64,000 bases of DNA from WYZ-LMO2 sp038731605 (GCA_038731605.1 JAVYQP010000001.1:1-64000); one strand, 5' to 3'. Shown: positions 24,581-34,130, counted from the stretch's first letter. Program-made: numbers and translations. The notes: generated by a model from the letters alone, not told the origin.

Positions 24581-25878
24581 GTTTTCACCCCCAAGAACTC
24601 CGAGAGCTTTTCAATCAACTCGGGTTTTAGCAACTCTCTTGATTTCAAGATTCTGAAACTTTCCGCAAGCTTCGCTCCAACGTTCTTTCCCAAAGCTTCG
24701 CTCCTCTCTCTGATGTAGTCTGCAATCACTTCCTCGGGCTTTGTGTGCTTTCGAAACTCAAAAGCCCACCACCTTCCGTTTTCGATGAAAGGCTCAAACG
24801 CCCTTTCTTTGGCTAAGAACTTCTCCACGTTCTCCTCGTCCTCAAATACCGGACCAATCTTTTTAGTTACTCTCGAGATCTCTTTTATTGCGGTCTCGAA
24901 GATCAGGTAGCACTTCTCTCCAGCGAAGAAATCGAACCTCATCGGCTCGAAACCCTCTCTTTTCAGCGCCTCGAAAAGCTTCCTCGCCGCTCTTTCGAGC
25001 TGTGGATATAGATTGTCTTCAACTATTCTCGGCTTTTCGAACTCTACCGCAATTATTTCGGTATTTCTTTGCTCCATCGCAGATTCCAAAGTATTTGCAT
25101 CGACTTTTCTCTGCTTTGGGGTGAAGAAGTCGATGCTCGGGCTTTTTAAAAACATCCTTGCGAGGTGAACGAACTTCGCCAAGTTGTCCAAGCTCAGATT
25201 CGCTGCAACGTTCCTCTTCTCATCGACCGGATCGACGACAAAAAAGCTCTCTCCACTGCGGATCTCCCTGTTCTTGACGTCTATTACTGTTCTCCTCGTC
25301 CAACTCGTCGCCCCCTTGATGCAATCGATGAAAGAGCCGTAGAAAACTATTAGGAGTTCACAGAGGTAGCCAGAAAAGCCCCGAACTTTGTATTCTGCAC
25401 CGTATATGTTGTTCGCTTTCAAGAACCTCTTGAGGATTCTTATCTCTGCCTCTTTTCCCTTTACTCTTTCCTTTAGCCATTCGTGGTGAAAAGGAGTTCG
25501 ATCCACTGCAGAAATTATCTTCTCTGCACTTTCGACCTTGTAGCAAGGAACAAGATCGACTTCTACTCCAGCTACTCTCCCATGGACGTATGGATGCTCT
25601 GCGTATCTCAGCTCGAGCTCGTCGAGAACTTTTCTCCCGATTTCAACGATTCTCGGCTCAAGCTCTTCCTTTCTCACGTCTTTTTGGAAGAACACGAAGA
25701 CATCGATCTCCAAATTGTTTCGAAGCCAAGTGTTGCGTGCGTAACTGCCTACAAAAACATACTCGACGCCAAGCTCATCGAGGCGCTCACGAAGCACTTT
25801 TTCGGCTCTCTTTGCAATCACAACCTCCTCTTCGCTTGGCGTCGAAATTCTTAGAACCTCATTCAGGATCTCCTTCAT
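24577..25878 (-). CDS. cca: CCA tRNA nucleotidyltransferase, class I
   Basis: A 433-residue archaeal class I CCA-adding enzyme. The polymerase core has VGSYARNTWLRNNLEIDVF (GS and DxD-like EIDVF), VDLVPCY as the third carboxylate, and SAVDRTPFHHEWL. The RGFSGYLCELLIVFYGSF and VDPVDEKRNVAANLSLDNL blocks closely follow the A. fulgidus enzyme. The ATG at 25878, with GAGGT upstream, matches that protein's N-terminus; a second ATG at 25899 is possible. It overlaps thpR by 20 bases. It adds CCA to tRNA, which is needed here because the four tRNA genes seen do not encode CCA. Confidence 0.95.
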   Translation of the reverse strand: MKEILNEVLRISTPSEEEVVIAKRAEKVLRERLDELGVEYVFVGSYARNTWLRNNLEIDVFVFFQKDVRKEELEPRIVEIGRKVLDELELRYAEHPYVHGRVAGVEVDLVPCYKVESAEKIISAVDRTPFHHEWLKERVKGKEAEIRILKRFLKANNIYGAEYKVRGFSGYLCELLIVFYGSFIDCIKGATSWTRRTVIDVKNREIRSGESFFVVDPVDEKRNVAANLSLDNLAKFVHLARMFLKSPSIDFFTPKQRKVDANTLESAMEQRNTEIIAVEFEKPRIVEDNLYPQLERAARKLFEALKREGFEPMRFDFFAGEKCYLIFETAIKEISRVTKKIGPVFEDEENVEKFLAKERAFEPFIENGRWWAFEFRKHTKPEEVIADYIRERSEALGKNVGAKLAESFRILKSRELLKPELIEKLSEFLGVKT

Positions 25879-26410
25879 CGCATCTGAAGACCTCGACATC
25901 TCTATAAACTGGTCCGGAGGGTTTTAAAATACTCTGCTTCAACTTGAAATCCCCGACGACCATTTTTCCAAACTCAGAGTTCTCGAACTCCTTAACTACC
26001 CTATCGACCTCCTTGTTCCTCCTCTTTACCCTCGCAACCGTTATGTGGGCTACGAACTCCTTGTCCCTTTTGAAACCAAGCTTTTTCAGCTCCGCATAAA
26101 CCCCTTCAGCGAGCTCAACGAGCTTTCCTTTGTCTTCGATCCCTATCCAGACAACCCTTGCGTCGCCCCTCTCCGGGAATTTCCCGACGCCTACAAGCGA
26201 AATTTCGAAAGGCTTGAAGCGGACGTTTGAAAGCGCAGAGCTTATCTCCTTAACCCTACTCTCCTCAACTTCGCCTAAAAAGATAAGGGTCGTGTGCAAG
26301 TTCTCCCTTTCGACCGCCTTAACTCCTTGGAGCGCTGAAAGCTTCGAGAGTAGCGGATCGATTCGTGGCTTCAAAGCTTCATCGACATCAACAGCAACGA
26401 AGAGTCTCAT
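25859..26410 (-). CDS. thpR: RNA 2',3'-cyclic phosphodiesterase
   Basis: A 183-residue 2H phosphoesterase with the two catalytic motifs LHTTLIFLG (about 43-51) and AHITVARVK (about 133-141). In archaea the enzyme opens 2',3'-cyclic phosphates or ligates RNA ends. It is the first gene of thpR-cca-MBL, an RNA-end operon. TATA-like TTTAAATTT lies about 20-26 bases before the ATG on the minus strand, so the mRNA is probably leaderless. It overlaps cca at its end. Confidence 0.93.
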   Translation of the reverse strand: MRLFVAVDVDEALKPRIDPLLSKLSALQGVKAVERENLHTTLIFLGEVEESRVKEISSALSNVRFKPFEISLVGVGKFPERGDARVVWIGIEDKGKLVELAEGVYAELKKLGFKRDKEFVAHITVARVKRRNKEVDRVVKEFENSEFGKMVVGDFKLKQSILKPSGPVYRDVEVFRCDEGDPE

Positions 26411-26581
26411 AGATGGATTAGCTTTTGAAATTTAAAGATTCTTATAGAAGCTCCGGTATCACTGCCCAAACGTTAGACCGGTTCCCGTTTTTGCCCTTTT
26501 CTAAGCAAACGACTCCACCAGGTTTGAATCTGACAACTCTTCTTCCTCTCTTTGCAGGTGGTTAAAGCGTTGATAACTTCG

Positions 26582-27163
26582 CTAAAGTTCTGAGCCCACG
26601 AAGTAGATTGCAACAAACAAAACAGCAATTCCAAGGGCTTTTCTCAACTTTTCCCAGTGTAAGTTCAGTTTTTTCCTGAGGTTCAGCTTTTTCCCGGCGA
26701 AGAGTAGTAAAACGATTGCGCTTGCAACCCCAGCTGTGAAAGACAGCGAAATCTCTAACGCCTTCTCAGTTATCACAGCGGAGCTTATTGCAAGCCCTAA
26801 GAAGGGCGTTACGCATGGAAGCCAGAAAAACGCAAGGAAAAACCCATATACGAAGGATGGGAGCTTAACTCTCGAGAGAAATCCGAGAGAAGAAAACCTT
26901 CTGCTCAAGAAAAGCTCTATTCTTTCGTCGAGCAGGTAAATTGACAGGAAAAAGAGCAGTGCATACCCAAGCACTTTGAAGTGCGAAACAAAGATCGAAA
27001 CCGCACTTAGGGCTAAAAAAGCTGAGATCAGTCCGAAAAAAAGGGCTATTGTGTCGGCAATTCTCATTCGAGACGCACCGAAAACCACGGGGATTATGGG
27101 AAGAACGCAGGGGGAAAAAATTGAGAGAAAGCCTAAGGCGAAGGCTATCAGCTCAACAAACAT
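26582..27163 (-). CDS. CcdA/DsbD-like membrane thiol-disulfide carrier
   Basis: A 193-residue protein with six hydrophobic helices. The first contains SPCVLPIIPVVFG and the fourth LPCVTPFLG, the paired cysteine-proline motifs of CcdA/DsbD transmembrane domains that carry electrons across the membrane. It may support cytochrome c maturation or other exported thiol proteins. It lies 8 bases after the YlbF-like gene on the same strand. A CcmAB pair is present elsewhere in the window (35.1-36.4 kb). Confidence 0.82.
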   Translation of the reverse strand: MFVELIAFALGFLSIFSPCVLPIIPVVFGASRMRIADTIALFFGLISAFLALSAVSIFVSHFKVLGYALLFFLSIYLLDERIELFLSRRFSSLGFLSRVKLPSFVYGFFLAFFWLPCVTPFLGLAISSAVITEKALEISLSFTAGVASAIVLLLFAGKKLNLRKKLNLHWEKLRKALGIAVLFVAIYFVGSEL

Positions 27164-27171
27164 GAGCCGAT

Positions 27172-27528
27172 TTACCTTCTGTAAACTTCTCCAACGTCCA
27201 ACTCGAGTCTTTCGCTTATGAGATCGAGAATCTCCCCAATGACTGAGAGAAGCCTGTTGTATGACTCAATGAACATGACAACGCTCTCCCTCGCATTCAA
27301 CTTGGACTGGAGATCCGTTAGCTCGCTTAGAAGTTCGTTGTCGAAGATTCCAGACATCTGCTTGGTAACGAAATCCTGTTGCTTCTTCTGGAATTCCATT
27401 ATCATTGCCTGGGCTTCACTATCTGCTTTCAGGTTCTTTTCCATTTCCAAAAACTCCCGATACTCCTCGAGATTTCTTACCGCTTCAGCAAGCGCAAGCG
27501 CCTTTTCCCGAACGACTTCATCTATCAT
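27172..27528 (-). CDS. YlbF/YmcA family protein
   Basis: A 118-residue helical protein with the YlbF-type architecture (VREKALALAEAVRNLEEYREF, then AQAMIMEFQKKQQDF). In bacteria, family members form complexes that influence RNase Y-dependent processing and development; the archaeal role is unknown. It is cotranscribed with the CcdA-like gene. Confidence 0.75.
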   Translation of the reverse strand: MIDEVVREKALALAEAVRNLEEYREFLEMEKNLKADSEAQAMIMEFQKKQQDFVTKQMSGIFDNELLSELTDLQSKLNARESVVMFIESYNRLLSVIGEILDLISERLELDVGEVYRR

Positions 27529-27588
27529 TCAAACCACCTTTCGATTTCTCTCACTTTTCCACAAGAGTATATAAGTCTTTTCCACTTT

Positions 27589-28461
27589 TCAAGCCGAGAA
27601 AATAGTCGACCTCAGCAGAATTATGAGCGAAGAAAAAGCGACCGAAACCAAGCTTAGAGCTTTGAATATCTTTACAGCTCTTACAACGTCGTAATCTTCC
27701 GGATCTCTGCCTGGAAGGGAATAGTATCCGGGTTTCTCGAGTTTAACTCCGAGCAAGTATGACATCGCAGCTATCGTGCACCCGTTGAGCTTAACCCTAT
27801 TCTTCAATCCATAGGAAAAGCTTCCACGCCTTACGATTTCGAAGAAGAGAAGCGAAAGCCTTGCCGGAACAAAGTTCAGGATGTCGTCGAGTCTCGCAGA
27901 TACCTTTCCAAAGTATTCGTATCTCCCTCGGTAGCCTATCATAGCGTCTGCGGTGTTTATAGCTCTGTAAACGACCGCACCAGCGATTCCGAAGAGAGAG
28001 AAGTAGAAGAGGGGAGCAAAAACGCCATCTACGAAGTTCTCCGCAGTGGATTCGATGACCGCAGACCTGAGTTGCGGTTTGCTTAGTTTTTTCGTGTCTC
28101 TGCTCACTATTTTCTGCACCTCTGCTGGATCAAAGCCCTTTTTGATGCAATTTTCTGCGTGCCCGATCATGCTCCATATCGATATCGAGGAGAAGAGGAG
28201 ATAGAGATGCCAAAGGAATTGAAAAGGCTGTGGTAGCGGAATCTTCGCTAAAAGGATGGCAAAAAAGACCAATAGCGCAGTTAAAGCGAATCCGAGGAGA
28301 AAATGAAGAACCGCCCCACTCCTTTCCAATTTTTCAAAGATCCGTTGAAAAAAGGCGATGATCTTTCCAAACCACACAACTGGATGAGCGAATAGTGGCG
28401 GTTCTTTGAAGATTCTGTCCAATAAAACCGCTAAGATCAGGAGATAAAGTTCTTCGAGCAT
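27589..28461 (-). CDS. cbiB: adenosylcobinamide-phosphate synthase
   Basis: A 290-residue integral membrane protein with several helices, and the CbiB/CobD motifs HPVVWFGKII, REL-like RDTKKLSKPQLRSAVIESTAENFVDGVFAP and NTADAMIGYRGRYEYFGK. It attaches aminopropanol (phosphate) to adenosylcobyric acid in B12 synthesis. It lies 2 bases downstream of aIF1. No other cobalamin gene is in the window. Confidence 0.92.
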   Translation of the reverse strand: MLEELYLLILAVLLDRIFKEPPLFAHPVVWFGKIIAFFQRIFEKLERSGAVLHFLLGFALTALLVFFAILLAKIPLPQPFQFLWHLYLLFSSISIWSMIGHAENCIKKGFDPAEVQKIVSRDTKKLSKPQLRSAVIESTAENFVDGVFAPLFYFSLFGIAGAVVYRAINTADAMIGYRGRYEYFGKVSARLDDILNFVPARLSLLFFEIVRRGSFSYGLKNRVKLNGCTIAAMSYLLGVKLEKPGYYSLPGRDPEDYDVVRAVKIFKALSLVSVAFSSLIILLRSTIFSA

Positions 28462-28463
28462 CC

Positions 28464-28769
28464 TTAGGTCTTTATTCTGCTCGGATTAAAGCCCTTCTTG
28501 ACCAGAAGCTCTTTGACTTTGTTCACGTGGTTACCTTGGAGCTCTATCACGCCGTTTTTAATAGTCCCCCCACAGGCGAGCTTCGATTTTAAGAACTTCG
28601 CAAGCTCTTCGAGATTTATCTCGTTGCCGTCGAGACCCTCGATTATCGTCACTTCTTTCCCGTATCTCCTTTTTCCGACCTTTATCGAGATAAACTGCTG
28701 TTCCTTCGCTACTTCTTCACAGACACAGAGATCTTTTGGTAAACCACACTTTGAGCAGATTTCCGACAT
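28464..28769 (-). CDS. translation initiation factor 1 (SUI1 family)
   Basis: A 101-residue aIF1 homologue. The N-terminus carries a CSKCGLPKDLCVC zinc knuckle (C-x2-C-x5-C-x-C) and the rest has the SUI1 fold (GKEVTIIEGL, KLACGGTIKNGVIELQGNH, LVKKGF). It aids start-codon selection on the small ribosomal subunit. A strong AAAGGAGGTAAGG ribosome-binding site precedes the ATG. It heads the aIF1-cbiB pair. Confidence 0.93.
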   Translation of the reverse strand: MSEICSKCGLPKDLCVCEEVAKEQQFISIKVGKRRYGKEVTIIEGLDGNEINLEELAKFLKSKLACGGTIKNGVIELQGNHVNKVKELLVKKGFNPSRIKT

Positions 28770-28866
28770 CCTTACCTCCTTTAAAAATCATACGGGGGAT
28801 TGAATTTTAAGGCTTTCGGTTGTCGCCTCATGGAAAAGGATTTGTAACATCGAACGACTTATTTTT

Positions 28867-29613
28867 GTGATCGAGATCAGGGCGTTGAGAAAGAGCTTTG
28901 GTAGTAAAGAAGTTCTTAAGGGCATTTCTCTTGAGATAAAGAACGAGATATTTGGTTTGCTCGGTCCAAACGGTTCAGGGAAAACGACTTTGATGAAAAC
29001 AATCGCTGGAATCCTGAAGCCGTCGAGCGGAGACGTTTTAGTCGATGGAACGAGCGTCGTGAAAGATCCGCTGAAAGTAAAGAGCGTTGTCGGCTTTGTG
29101 GCTGAGAATCCCGTGCTCTACGAAAGCCTAACGGTCTCGGAACTTTTTAATCTCGTTGGAAAGGTTAGAAGACTCGAGAAATCGGAGATCGAGGAGAAGG
29201 TTGCGAATTATGCGAGAGCTTTTGAGATCCAGGAGTTCATGGATTCGCTCATCGCAGATCTAAGCTTTGGAACGAGGCAAAAGGTTGCAATAATATCTGC
29301 GTTGCTCCATGACCCAAAAGCACTGATTCTCGACGAAGCTATGAATGGTCTCGACGTTAGATCGGCGAAGATCTTCCGAAATCTCCTCTTCAGGTTCAAA
29401 GAAGAGGGAAAGAGCATCGTTTTCTCCACACACGTCATGCCGTTTGTAGAAGTGCTCTGCGATCGAGTTGCGATAATATACGATGGAAGAATCGTCGCAG
29501 AGGGCAGTGTGAAGGATCTCAAGGAAATGACAGAACTTCGTGACCTCGAGGACGTATTTTTAAAGCTAACGGGAGGTGTGGACGCATTAGAAGTGGTGTC
29601 AGCACTACTTTAG
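28867..29613 (+). CDS. ABC transporter ATP-binding protein
   Basis: A 248-residue ABC ATPase with Walker A GPNGSGKTTLMKTIAG, signature variant LSFGTRQKVAI and Walker B ALILDEAMNGLDV, starting at GTG 28867. The signature LSFGT and DEA Walker B are the variants common in drug/ABC-2-type exporters. It is followed 26 bases later by a membrane protein that is its probable partner. The substrate is unknown. Confidence 0.88.
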   Translation: MIEIRALRKSFGSKEVLKGISLEIKNEIFGLLGPNGSGKTTLMKTIAGILKPSSGDVLVDGTSVVKDPLKVKSVVGFVAENPVLYESLTVSELFNLVGKVRRLEKSEIEEKVANYARAFEIQEFMDSLIADLSFGTRQKVAIISALLHDPKALILDEAMNGLDVRSAKIFRNLLFRFKEEGKSIVFSTHVMPFVEVLCDRVAIIYDGRIVAEGSVKDLKEMTELRDLEDVFLKLTGGVDALEVVSALL

Positions 29614-29639
29614 CGGTCTTCTCAACGTTATACAGGGAG

Positions 29640-30971
29640 ATGCACTACCAGATGATGAAGAGAAACCCGGGAATTGCTCGGGAAAGGCTACTTCGGATCA
29701 CTAAGAGGTTTAGCGTTAAGAAGAACTTTTTAACGATTTTTGCGGTCTTCCTATTTCTCGGATTCCTACTGTCGAACTACTACGAGCAATCGATGCTCGC
29801 AATTTCGATCTGCATTTTTATCTTCTTTTCCTCCATCTTCATGACCGCCACAGGTCTCCAGCAGTCGTTTGCAGTCGGGTTGTTCGAGCCGATGAAGTCT
29901 ATGCCCGTAGACGTTGGAAGGCTGATACCATTTCTACTGCTCGTAGATCCACTTGCAACGATTGGGGTTGCAATTCCTGTTGTTTTGGGATTTCAAGCTC
30001 TTAAAGCAATTCTTTTTCTGCTATGGATAGTCTTTGCAATTCTTTTTGGGGAATTTGTTGCGATAGTTCTCGTTGCTTCGCTCGGTGGAAAAGGAGTGCT
30101 TGGATTCAACCAGACGAAGAACTTCTTGGTCGCTTCGCTCCTACTTCTCGTGATCATCTCGCTCCCGCAGGTTTTCAAAGGTCAAATTCCGTTGGTATCG
30201 GCGATGAGCTTCGTTTTCCCCTTTGCCTCCGTAACGACTGAGACTGAAAGCGCAGTTCTTCTCCTTGTGCACTCGATTGTTCTCTTCGCTCTTTACTGGA
30301 AGCTCTCTCCGAGATTCTTTGAAATGATCTTCGAATCTGTGAGTCAGAGGAGACTTAAAGCCTTCAGGTTCTCTCCTCTTGGCAGAAACCTCTCTCTCAT
30401 GGTTAAGGATCTGAAGATAACATACCGAAACCCAGCGGGTCTTGTGGGAATTCTTTTGCCAGTTTTGATAACGATCTCGAATGGAATTGTTTTCCTGAGC
30501 GCTAATGCAACGATCGAGCTAATCGTAGCGGTCTCTTCTCTTTCTCCGATAATCCTCGGTCTTTTTACAAGAGCTGAAGGTAGAGATCTGGACTTCCTTT
30601 TGACTTTGCCAATCTCAAAAAAGGAGTTCATGGTGGGCAAGATCCTGAGTTCTGCGCTCGTTATTTCTCTTCCGAGTTCGTTTTTTGCCTTGGTTGCGAG
30701 CTTTTCTGGAAACAATCCTCTTGTTCTCCCTATCTCCGTGCTTTTACCCCTGAACTCCTGTCTCTTTGCGGGAATTCTCCTGTTTCGATATCCCTCAAAC
30801 GAGCCTGGAATTCCATCGATGGGACTGCTGAAAATGGGCTCAATCCTTCTTGCCACAACGCTGTTCCTTTTCACTCTCTCAGCCCCATCGATCTTTCTCA
30901 TGCGTTACGACGCATCTGTGCTCATAAGTAGCGTTTTGTTTGCGATTTTGTGCCATAAAGTTCGAGCTTAG
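29640..30971 (+). CDS. ABC-2-type transporter membrane protein
   Basis: A 443-residue protein with about 10-12 hydrophobic helices in two sets, split by a cytoplasmic segment (SPLGRNLSLMVKDLKITYRNP near 245), which is repeated-half organisation. It is the permease for the preceding ATPase. The first ATG at 29640 was taken. The open frame continues upstream without a normal start, so the true N-terminus could be slightly different. No substrate clue was found. Confidence 0.75.
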   Translation: MHYQMMKRNPGIARERLLRITKRFSVKKNFLTIFAVFLFLGFLLSNYYEQSMLAISICIFIFFSSIFMTATGLQQSFAVGLFEPMKSMPVDVGRLIPFLLLVDPLATIGVAIPVVLGFQALKAILFLLWIVFAILFGEFVAIVLVASLGGKGVLGFNQTKNFLVASLLLLVIISLPQVFKGQIPLVSAMSFVFPFASVTTETESAVLLLVHSIVLFALYWKLSPRFFEMIFESVSQRRLKAFRFSPLGRNLSLMVKDLKITYRNPAGLVGILLPVLITISNGIVFLSANATIELIVAVSSLSPIILGLFTRAEGRDLDFLLTLPISKKEFMVGKILSSALVISLPSSFFALVASFSGNNPLVLPISVLLPLNSCLFAGILLFRYPSNEPGIPSMGLLKMGSILLATTLFLFTLSAPSIFLMRYDASVLISSVLFAILCHKVRA

Positions 30972-31003
30972 AAAAATCTATATCCCTAAGATCTTGATTA
31001 AGG

Positions 31004-32707
31004 ATGGTGGTTACAGTGATCGAGTGCGACGTCGCAATAGTTGGCGCAGGACTTGCGGGAATGCGTTCAGCGGTTGCGATCGCAGAGAAAAATAGAAAGG
31101 TCTCTGTAGCGGTTATTGCGAAAACTTATCCAATAAGATGTCACAGTGTCTGCGCAGAAGGAGGAAGCGCAGCAGTTTTGCGCAAAGACGACAGTTTCGA
31201 TCTTCACGCATGGGATACAGTGAAGGGCTCAGACTTCCTTGCGGATCAAGATGCGGTCGAATACTTCGTTCATGAATGCCCGAAGGAAATCCTTAGGCTC
31301 GAGAACTGGGGATGTCCTTGGAGCAGAAATCCCGACGGAACGATCGCTCAACGTGCCTTCGGTGGGCATAGTGTTAACAGAACCGTTTTCGCCGCAGACA
31401 GGACTGGGTTCCATGAGGTGCACACTCTATACGAGAGACTGCTGAAATACGACAACGTCGAGTTCTTCAGCGAATACTTTTTAACGAACATCGCAATCGA
31501 AGATGGCAGAGTCCAGGGAATTGCGACGATAAAGCTAAAGACAGGCGAGCTCGAATTCTTTAAAACCAAGGCTGTTATCCTTGCAACCGGCGGAGCTGGA
31601 AGGCTTTACGGATTCACGACTTACAGCCATCAGGTAACAGGCGATGGAATGGCGATCGCATATCGTTGCGGTGTTCCGCTGAAGGACATGGAGTTCATGC
31701 AATTCCATCCCACTGGACTCGTGCCCTCTGGAATACTGATGACTGAGGCGTGCAGAGGAGAAGGCGGATACCTTAGGAACAAAGATGGAGAGAGGTTCAT
31801 GAAGAAATACGCCCCAGAGAAGATGGAACTCGCTCCAAGAGATGTCGTCGCAAGGGCGATGTGGAGAGAGATAATGGAGGGCAGAGCATTTGAAGGCGAG
31901 CACGGTCCATACTTAGCCTTGGATCTCACGCATTTGGGCGAGGAGAAGATCGAGGAAAGACTGCCGATGATAAGGGAAGCGGCGATAAAATTCGCAGACG
32001 TCGATCCAGTGGAGGAGCCGATTCCGGTTAAGCCAGTCCAGCACTACACGATGGGAGGTATACACACGAATGCACTCACGGAAACTCCTGTCAAGGGCTT
32101 GTTTGCCGTTGGCGAGTGCGCATGTGTGAGCGTTCATGGAGCCAACAGACTCGGGAGTAACTCGACAGTTGAATGCCTCGTTTTCGGCAAAGTCGCAGGA
32201 GAGATGGCGCTTAAATACGTTGAAAACACCAAAGAGACAAGAATAAGCTCCGAGTTTGTGAAAGAAGAGGAAAAGAGACTCTTCGACAGGTTTGGGAAGA
32301 AGGGCGAAGAGAACCCGCATGCGATAAAGAAGGAGCTGAACGAGACAATGGACAAGTATTTGTGGATCTTCAGAGACGAAAACGGGCTGAAGACTGCGCT
32401 TAGGAAAATCGAAGAGCTGAAGGAGAGGTTTGCAAGGGTTGCAATCTCCGATGCTTTTAGAAAGTTCAACGTCGCTTTACTTTCGACGCTCGAGGTTGGT
32501 TACCTCCTTGATTTAGCCGAGATCGTTGCAATGGGAGCGTTGCTCAGAACAGAGAGCAGAGGAGCGCATTACAGGCTCGACTACCCAGCGAGGAACGACG
32601 AGAAGTGGCTCGTGCACAGCTTGGCTTACTACACGAGCGAGGGTCCAAGGTTCGAATACTTGCCCGTGACGATAACGAAGTGGAAGCCCGTGGAGAGGAA
32701 GTATTAG
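31004..32707 (+). CDS. sdhA: succinate dehydrogenase/fumarate reductase flavoprotein subunit
   Basis: A 567-residue flavoprotein with an N-terminal FAD-binding GAGLAGMR, the covalent-FAD histidine region RCHSVCAEGGSAAVL, the active-site HPTGLVPSGILMTEACRGEGG, and QHYTMGGIHTN for the second FAD contact. C-terminal helical and HR-rich segments end at 567. It interconverts succinate and fumarate, linked to the membrane quinone/menaquinone pool. TATA-like ATCTATAT precedes it, and GTG 31016 is an alternative in-frame start. It is the first gene of sdhABCD. Confidence 0.94.
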   Translation: MVVTVIECDVAIVGAGLAGMRSAVAIAEKNRKVSVAVIAKTYPIRCHSVCAEGGSAAVLRKDDSFDLHAWDTVKGSDFLADQDAVEYFVHECPKEILRLENWGCPWSRNPDGTIAQRAFGGHSVNRTVFAADRTGFHEVHTLYERLLKYDNVEFFSEYFLTNIAIEDGRVQGIATIKLKTGELEFFKTKAVILATGGAGRLYGFTTYSHQVTGDGMAIAYRCGVPLKDMEFMQFHPTGLVPSGILMTEACRGEGGYLRNKDGERFMKKYAPEKMELAPRDVVARAMWREIMEGRAFEGEHGPYLALDLTHLGEEKIEERLPMIREAAIKFADVDPVEEPIPVKPVQHYTMGGIHTNALTETPVKGLFAVGECACVSVHGANRLGSNSTVECLVFGKVAGEMALKYVENTKETRISSEFVKEEEKRLFDRFGKKGEENPHAIKKELNETMDKYLWIFRDENGLKTALRKIEELKERFARVAISDAFRKFNVALLSTLEVGYLLDLAEIVAMGALLRTESRGAHYRLDYPARNDEKWLVHSLAYYTSEGPRFEYLPVTITKWKPVERKY

Positions 32708-32715
32708 GTGAGGGT

Positions 32716-33390
32716 ATGAAGCTATTGATTAGGCGTTTTGACGAAAAAAGCTATTGGCAGAGCTTTGAAGTTCCTGTGAAGCGTGGGATGACTGTTTTGG
32801 ATGCGCTCTTCTACATAAGGGAGAACATCGACCCAACGCTTGCCTTTCGTGCATCTTGCAGAATGGGAATCTGCGGGAGTTGTGCTGTCAAGATAAACGG
32901 CAAACCAAGGCTCGCATGCGAAACTCAGATCTCGAAGTTCAAGAAGGAGATCAAGGTGGAACCACTCGACAACTTCGCTGTGATAAGGGATCTTGTCACT
33001 GAATTCGAGGGATTTTTCGTGAAGCACAAGAAGGTGAAGCCGTATCTGATCGCAGAAGCGGACTACGAGAACCCGGTTGAGCGGTTGCAAACTCCGCAGG
33101 AGCTGAAGCGCTACTACATCTTTTCGCTTTGCATCAAATGCGGAGCCTGCGTTTCGGTTTGTCCAGCGTCTGCGACGCTCGAAGGCTATCTCGGACCAGC
33201 GGCGCTTGTCGCAGCCTACAGGTTTAACGCTGACAGTAGGGACGAGGGAAAGGAGGAGAGGCTAAGGATTGCATCGGAGAGCATCGGAGTTTGGCGGTGC
33301 CACTCTGCGATGGAGTGCAGTGAGGTTTGCCCGAAGCAAATCGAGCCCGCAAAAGCTGTGCAACTTCTGCGTAGAGCGTCGCTGAGGTGA
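32716..33390 (+). CDS. sdhB: succinate dehydrogenase/fumarate reductase iron-sulfur subunit
   Basis: A 224-residue subunit with a plant-type [2Fe-2S] motif (CRMGICGSCAVKINGKPRLAC), the [4Fe-4S] motif CIKCGACVSVCP, and a final cluster motif CHSAMECSEVCPKQIEPAKAV. It relays electrons from the flavin to the membrane subunits. The ATG at 32716 sits behind GGTGAGGG. A longer frame from 32605 overlaps sdhA and is rejected. Confidence 0.93.
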   Translation: MKLLIRRFDEKSYWQSFEVPVKRGMTVLDALFYIRENIDPTLAFRASCRMGICGSCAVKINGKPRLACETQISKFKKEIKVEPLDNFAVIRDLVTEFEGFFVKHKKVKPYLIAEADYENPVERLQTPQELKRYYIFSLCIKCGACVSVCPASATLEGYLGPAALVAAYRFNADSRDEGKEERLRIASESIGVWRCHSAMECSEVCPKQIEPAKAVQLLRRASLR

Positions 33391-33394
33391 TCTT

Positions 33395-33757
33395 GTGAGC
33401 GTTCTCTCTTGGTTCAAATATCGCTCCCCCTTCGGCATGGCTTTCATGTTCCAAAGGATAACTGGAGTCATTCTGCTCTTCTATCTTTGCTTGCACTTAA
33501 CTTACTTGACTTCTCTCCAAAGCAAGGAGCTATACGAGTCGCTCATAGCGTTGACAGTCTCAAAGCAGTTCTTCATCTTCGACTCCCTGCTGATCCTTTG
33601 CGGTGTTTTCCATGGGATTAATGGCTTGAGAATCGTGGTTCACGAACTTGGATTTGCACATGAAAAGAGAAAAGCTGTGCTTGCGATCTCAGCAGTTCTT
33701 ACGATCTTGGGGTGGATTTTGGGTAGCTACATACTTTACACAGCCTTGGGTGATTGA
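33395..33757 (+). CDS. sdhC: succinate dehydrogenase cytochrome b-type membrane subunit C
   Basis: A 120-residue protein with three hydrophobic helices (MFQRITGVILLFYLCLHL, FDSLLILCGVFHGINGLRIVVHEL, LAISAVLTILGWILGSYIL), R/H-type haem ligand candidates in HLTYL and HGINGLR, and a GTG start after GAGGTGAT. It belongs to the SdhC/cytochrome b556 family and anchors the SdhAB heterodimer. Confidence 0.88.
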   Translation: MSVLSWFKYRSPFGMAFMFQRITGVILLFYLCLHLTYLTSLQSKELYESLIALTVSKQFFIFDSLLILCGVFHGINGLRIVVHELGFAHEKRKAVLAISAVLTILGWILGSYILYTALGD

Positions 33758-33758
33758 A

Positions 33759-34088
33759 ATGCGGGGTTTTGAGCCAATTGCGTGGATTTTTCAGGCAATT
33801 ACAGGAATTGCGATGGTATTTCTAATAACCGCCCACTTCCTTGCGACTCACGCAAACCATGAAATGCTCAGCTACGAGAGCGCAGTTTCAAGGCTTGGAA
33901 GCTTTGAATACAAGCTCTTCTACTTCTTCCTACTGCTCTTCGTCACTTTCCACGCCTTCAATGGGTTAAGAGCGATAATACTCGACACTGAAGGCGGAAT
34001 GAGAAAAAGGAAGGCGGTGAATGCAGTTATCTTGGTGATTGCGCTGGTTGCTTTCTTCTACGGAGCTTTTCTGCTCTCAAGATTTTAA
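33759..34088 (+). CDS. sdhD: succinate dehydrogenase membrane subunit D
   Basis: A 109-residue, three-helix protein with a second HAFNGLRAIILDTE segment that mirrors SdhC. The ATG at 33759 lies 1 base after the sdhC stop; the GTG three codons earlier (33750) also remains possible. The longer frame from 33648 is a shadow of sdhC. It completes the membrane anchor. Confidence 0.85.
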   Translation: MRGFEPIAWIFQAITGIAMVFLITAHFLATHANHEMLSYESAVSRLGSFEYKLFYFFLLLFVTFHAFNGLRAIILDTEGGMRKRKAVNAVILVIALVAFFYGAFLLSRF

Positions 34089-34130
34089 TAAAATTTTTTC
34101 CCCAAGCCTAAAGCAGTTCTTTGGCGACAA

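Noticed and set aside
26442..26560. Minus-strand frame reading RVVRFKPGGVVCLEKGKNGN and NVWAVIPELL
   Set aside because: The residues look protein-like but the frame has no ATG, GTG or TTG after the upstream stop; it is at most a remnant. The 170-base gap 26411-26581 otherwise holds only the thpR promoter.
34089..34130. Possible small gene between sdhD and the kinase
   Set aside because: Only T-rich terminator-like sequence, followed by the kinase promoter.
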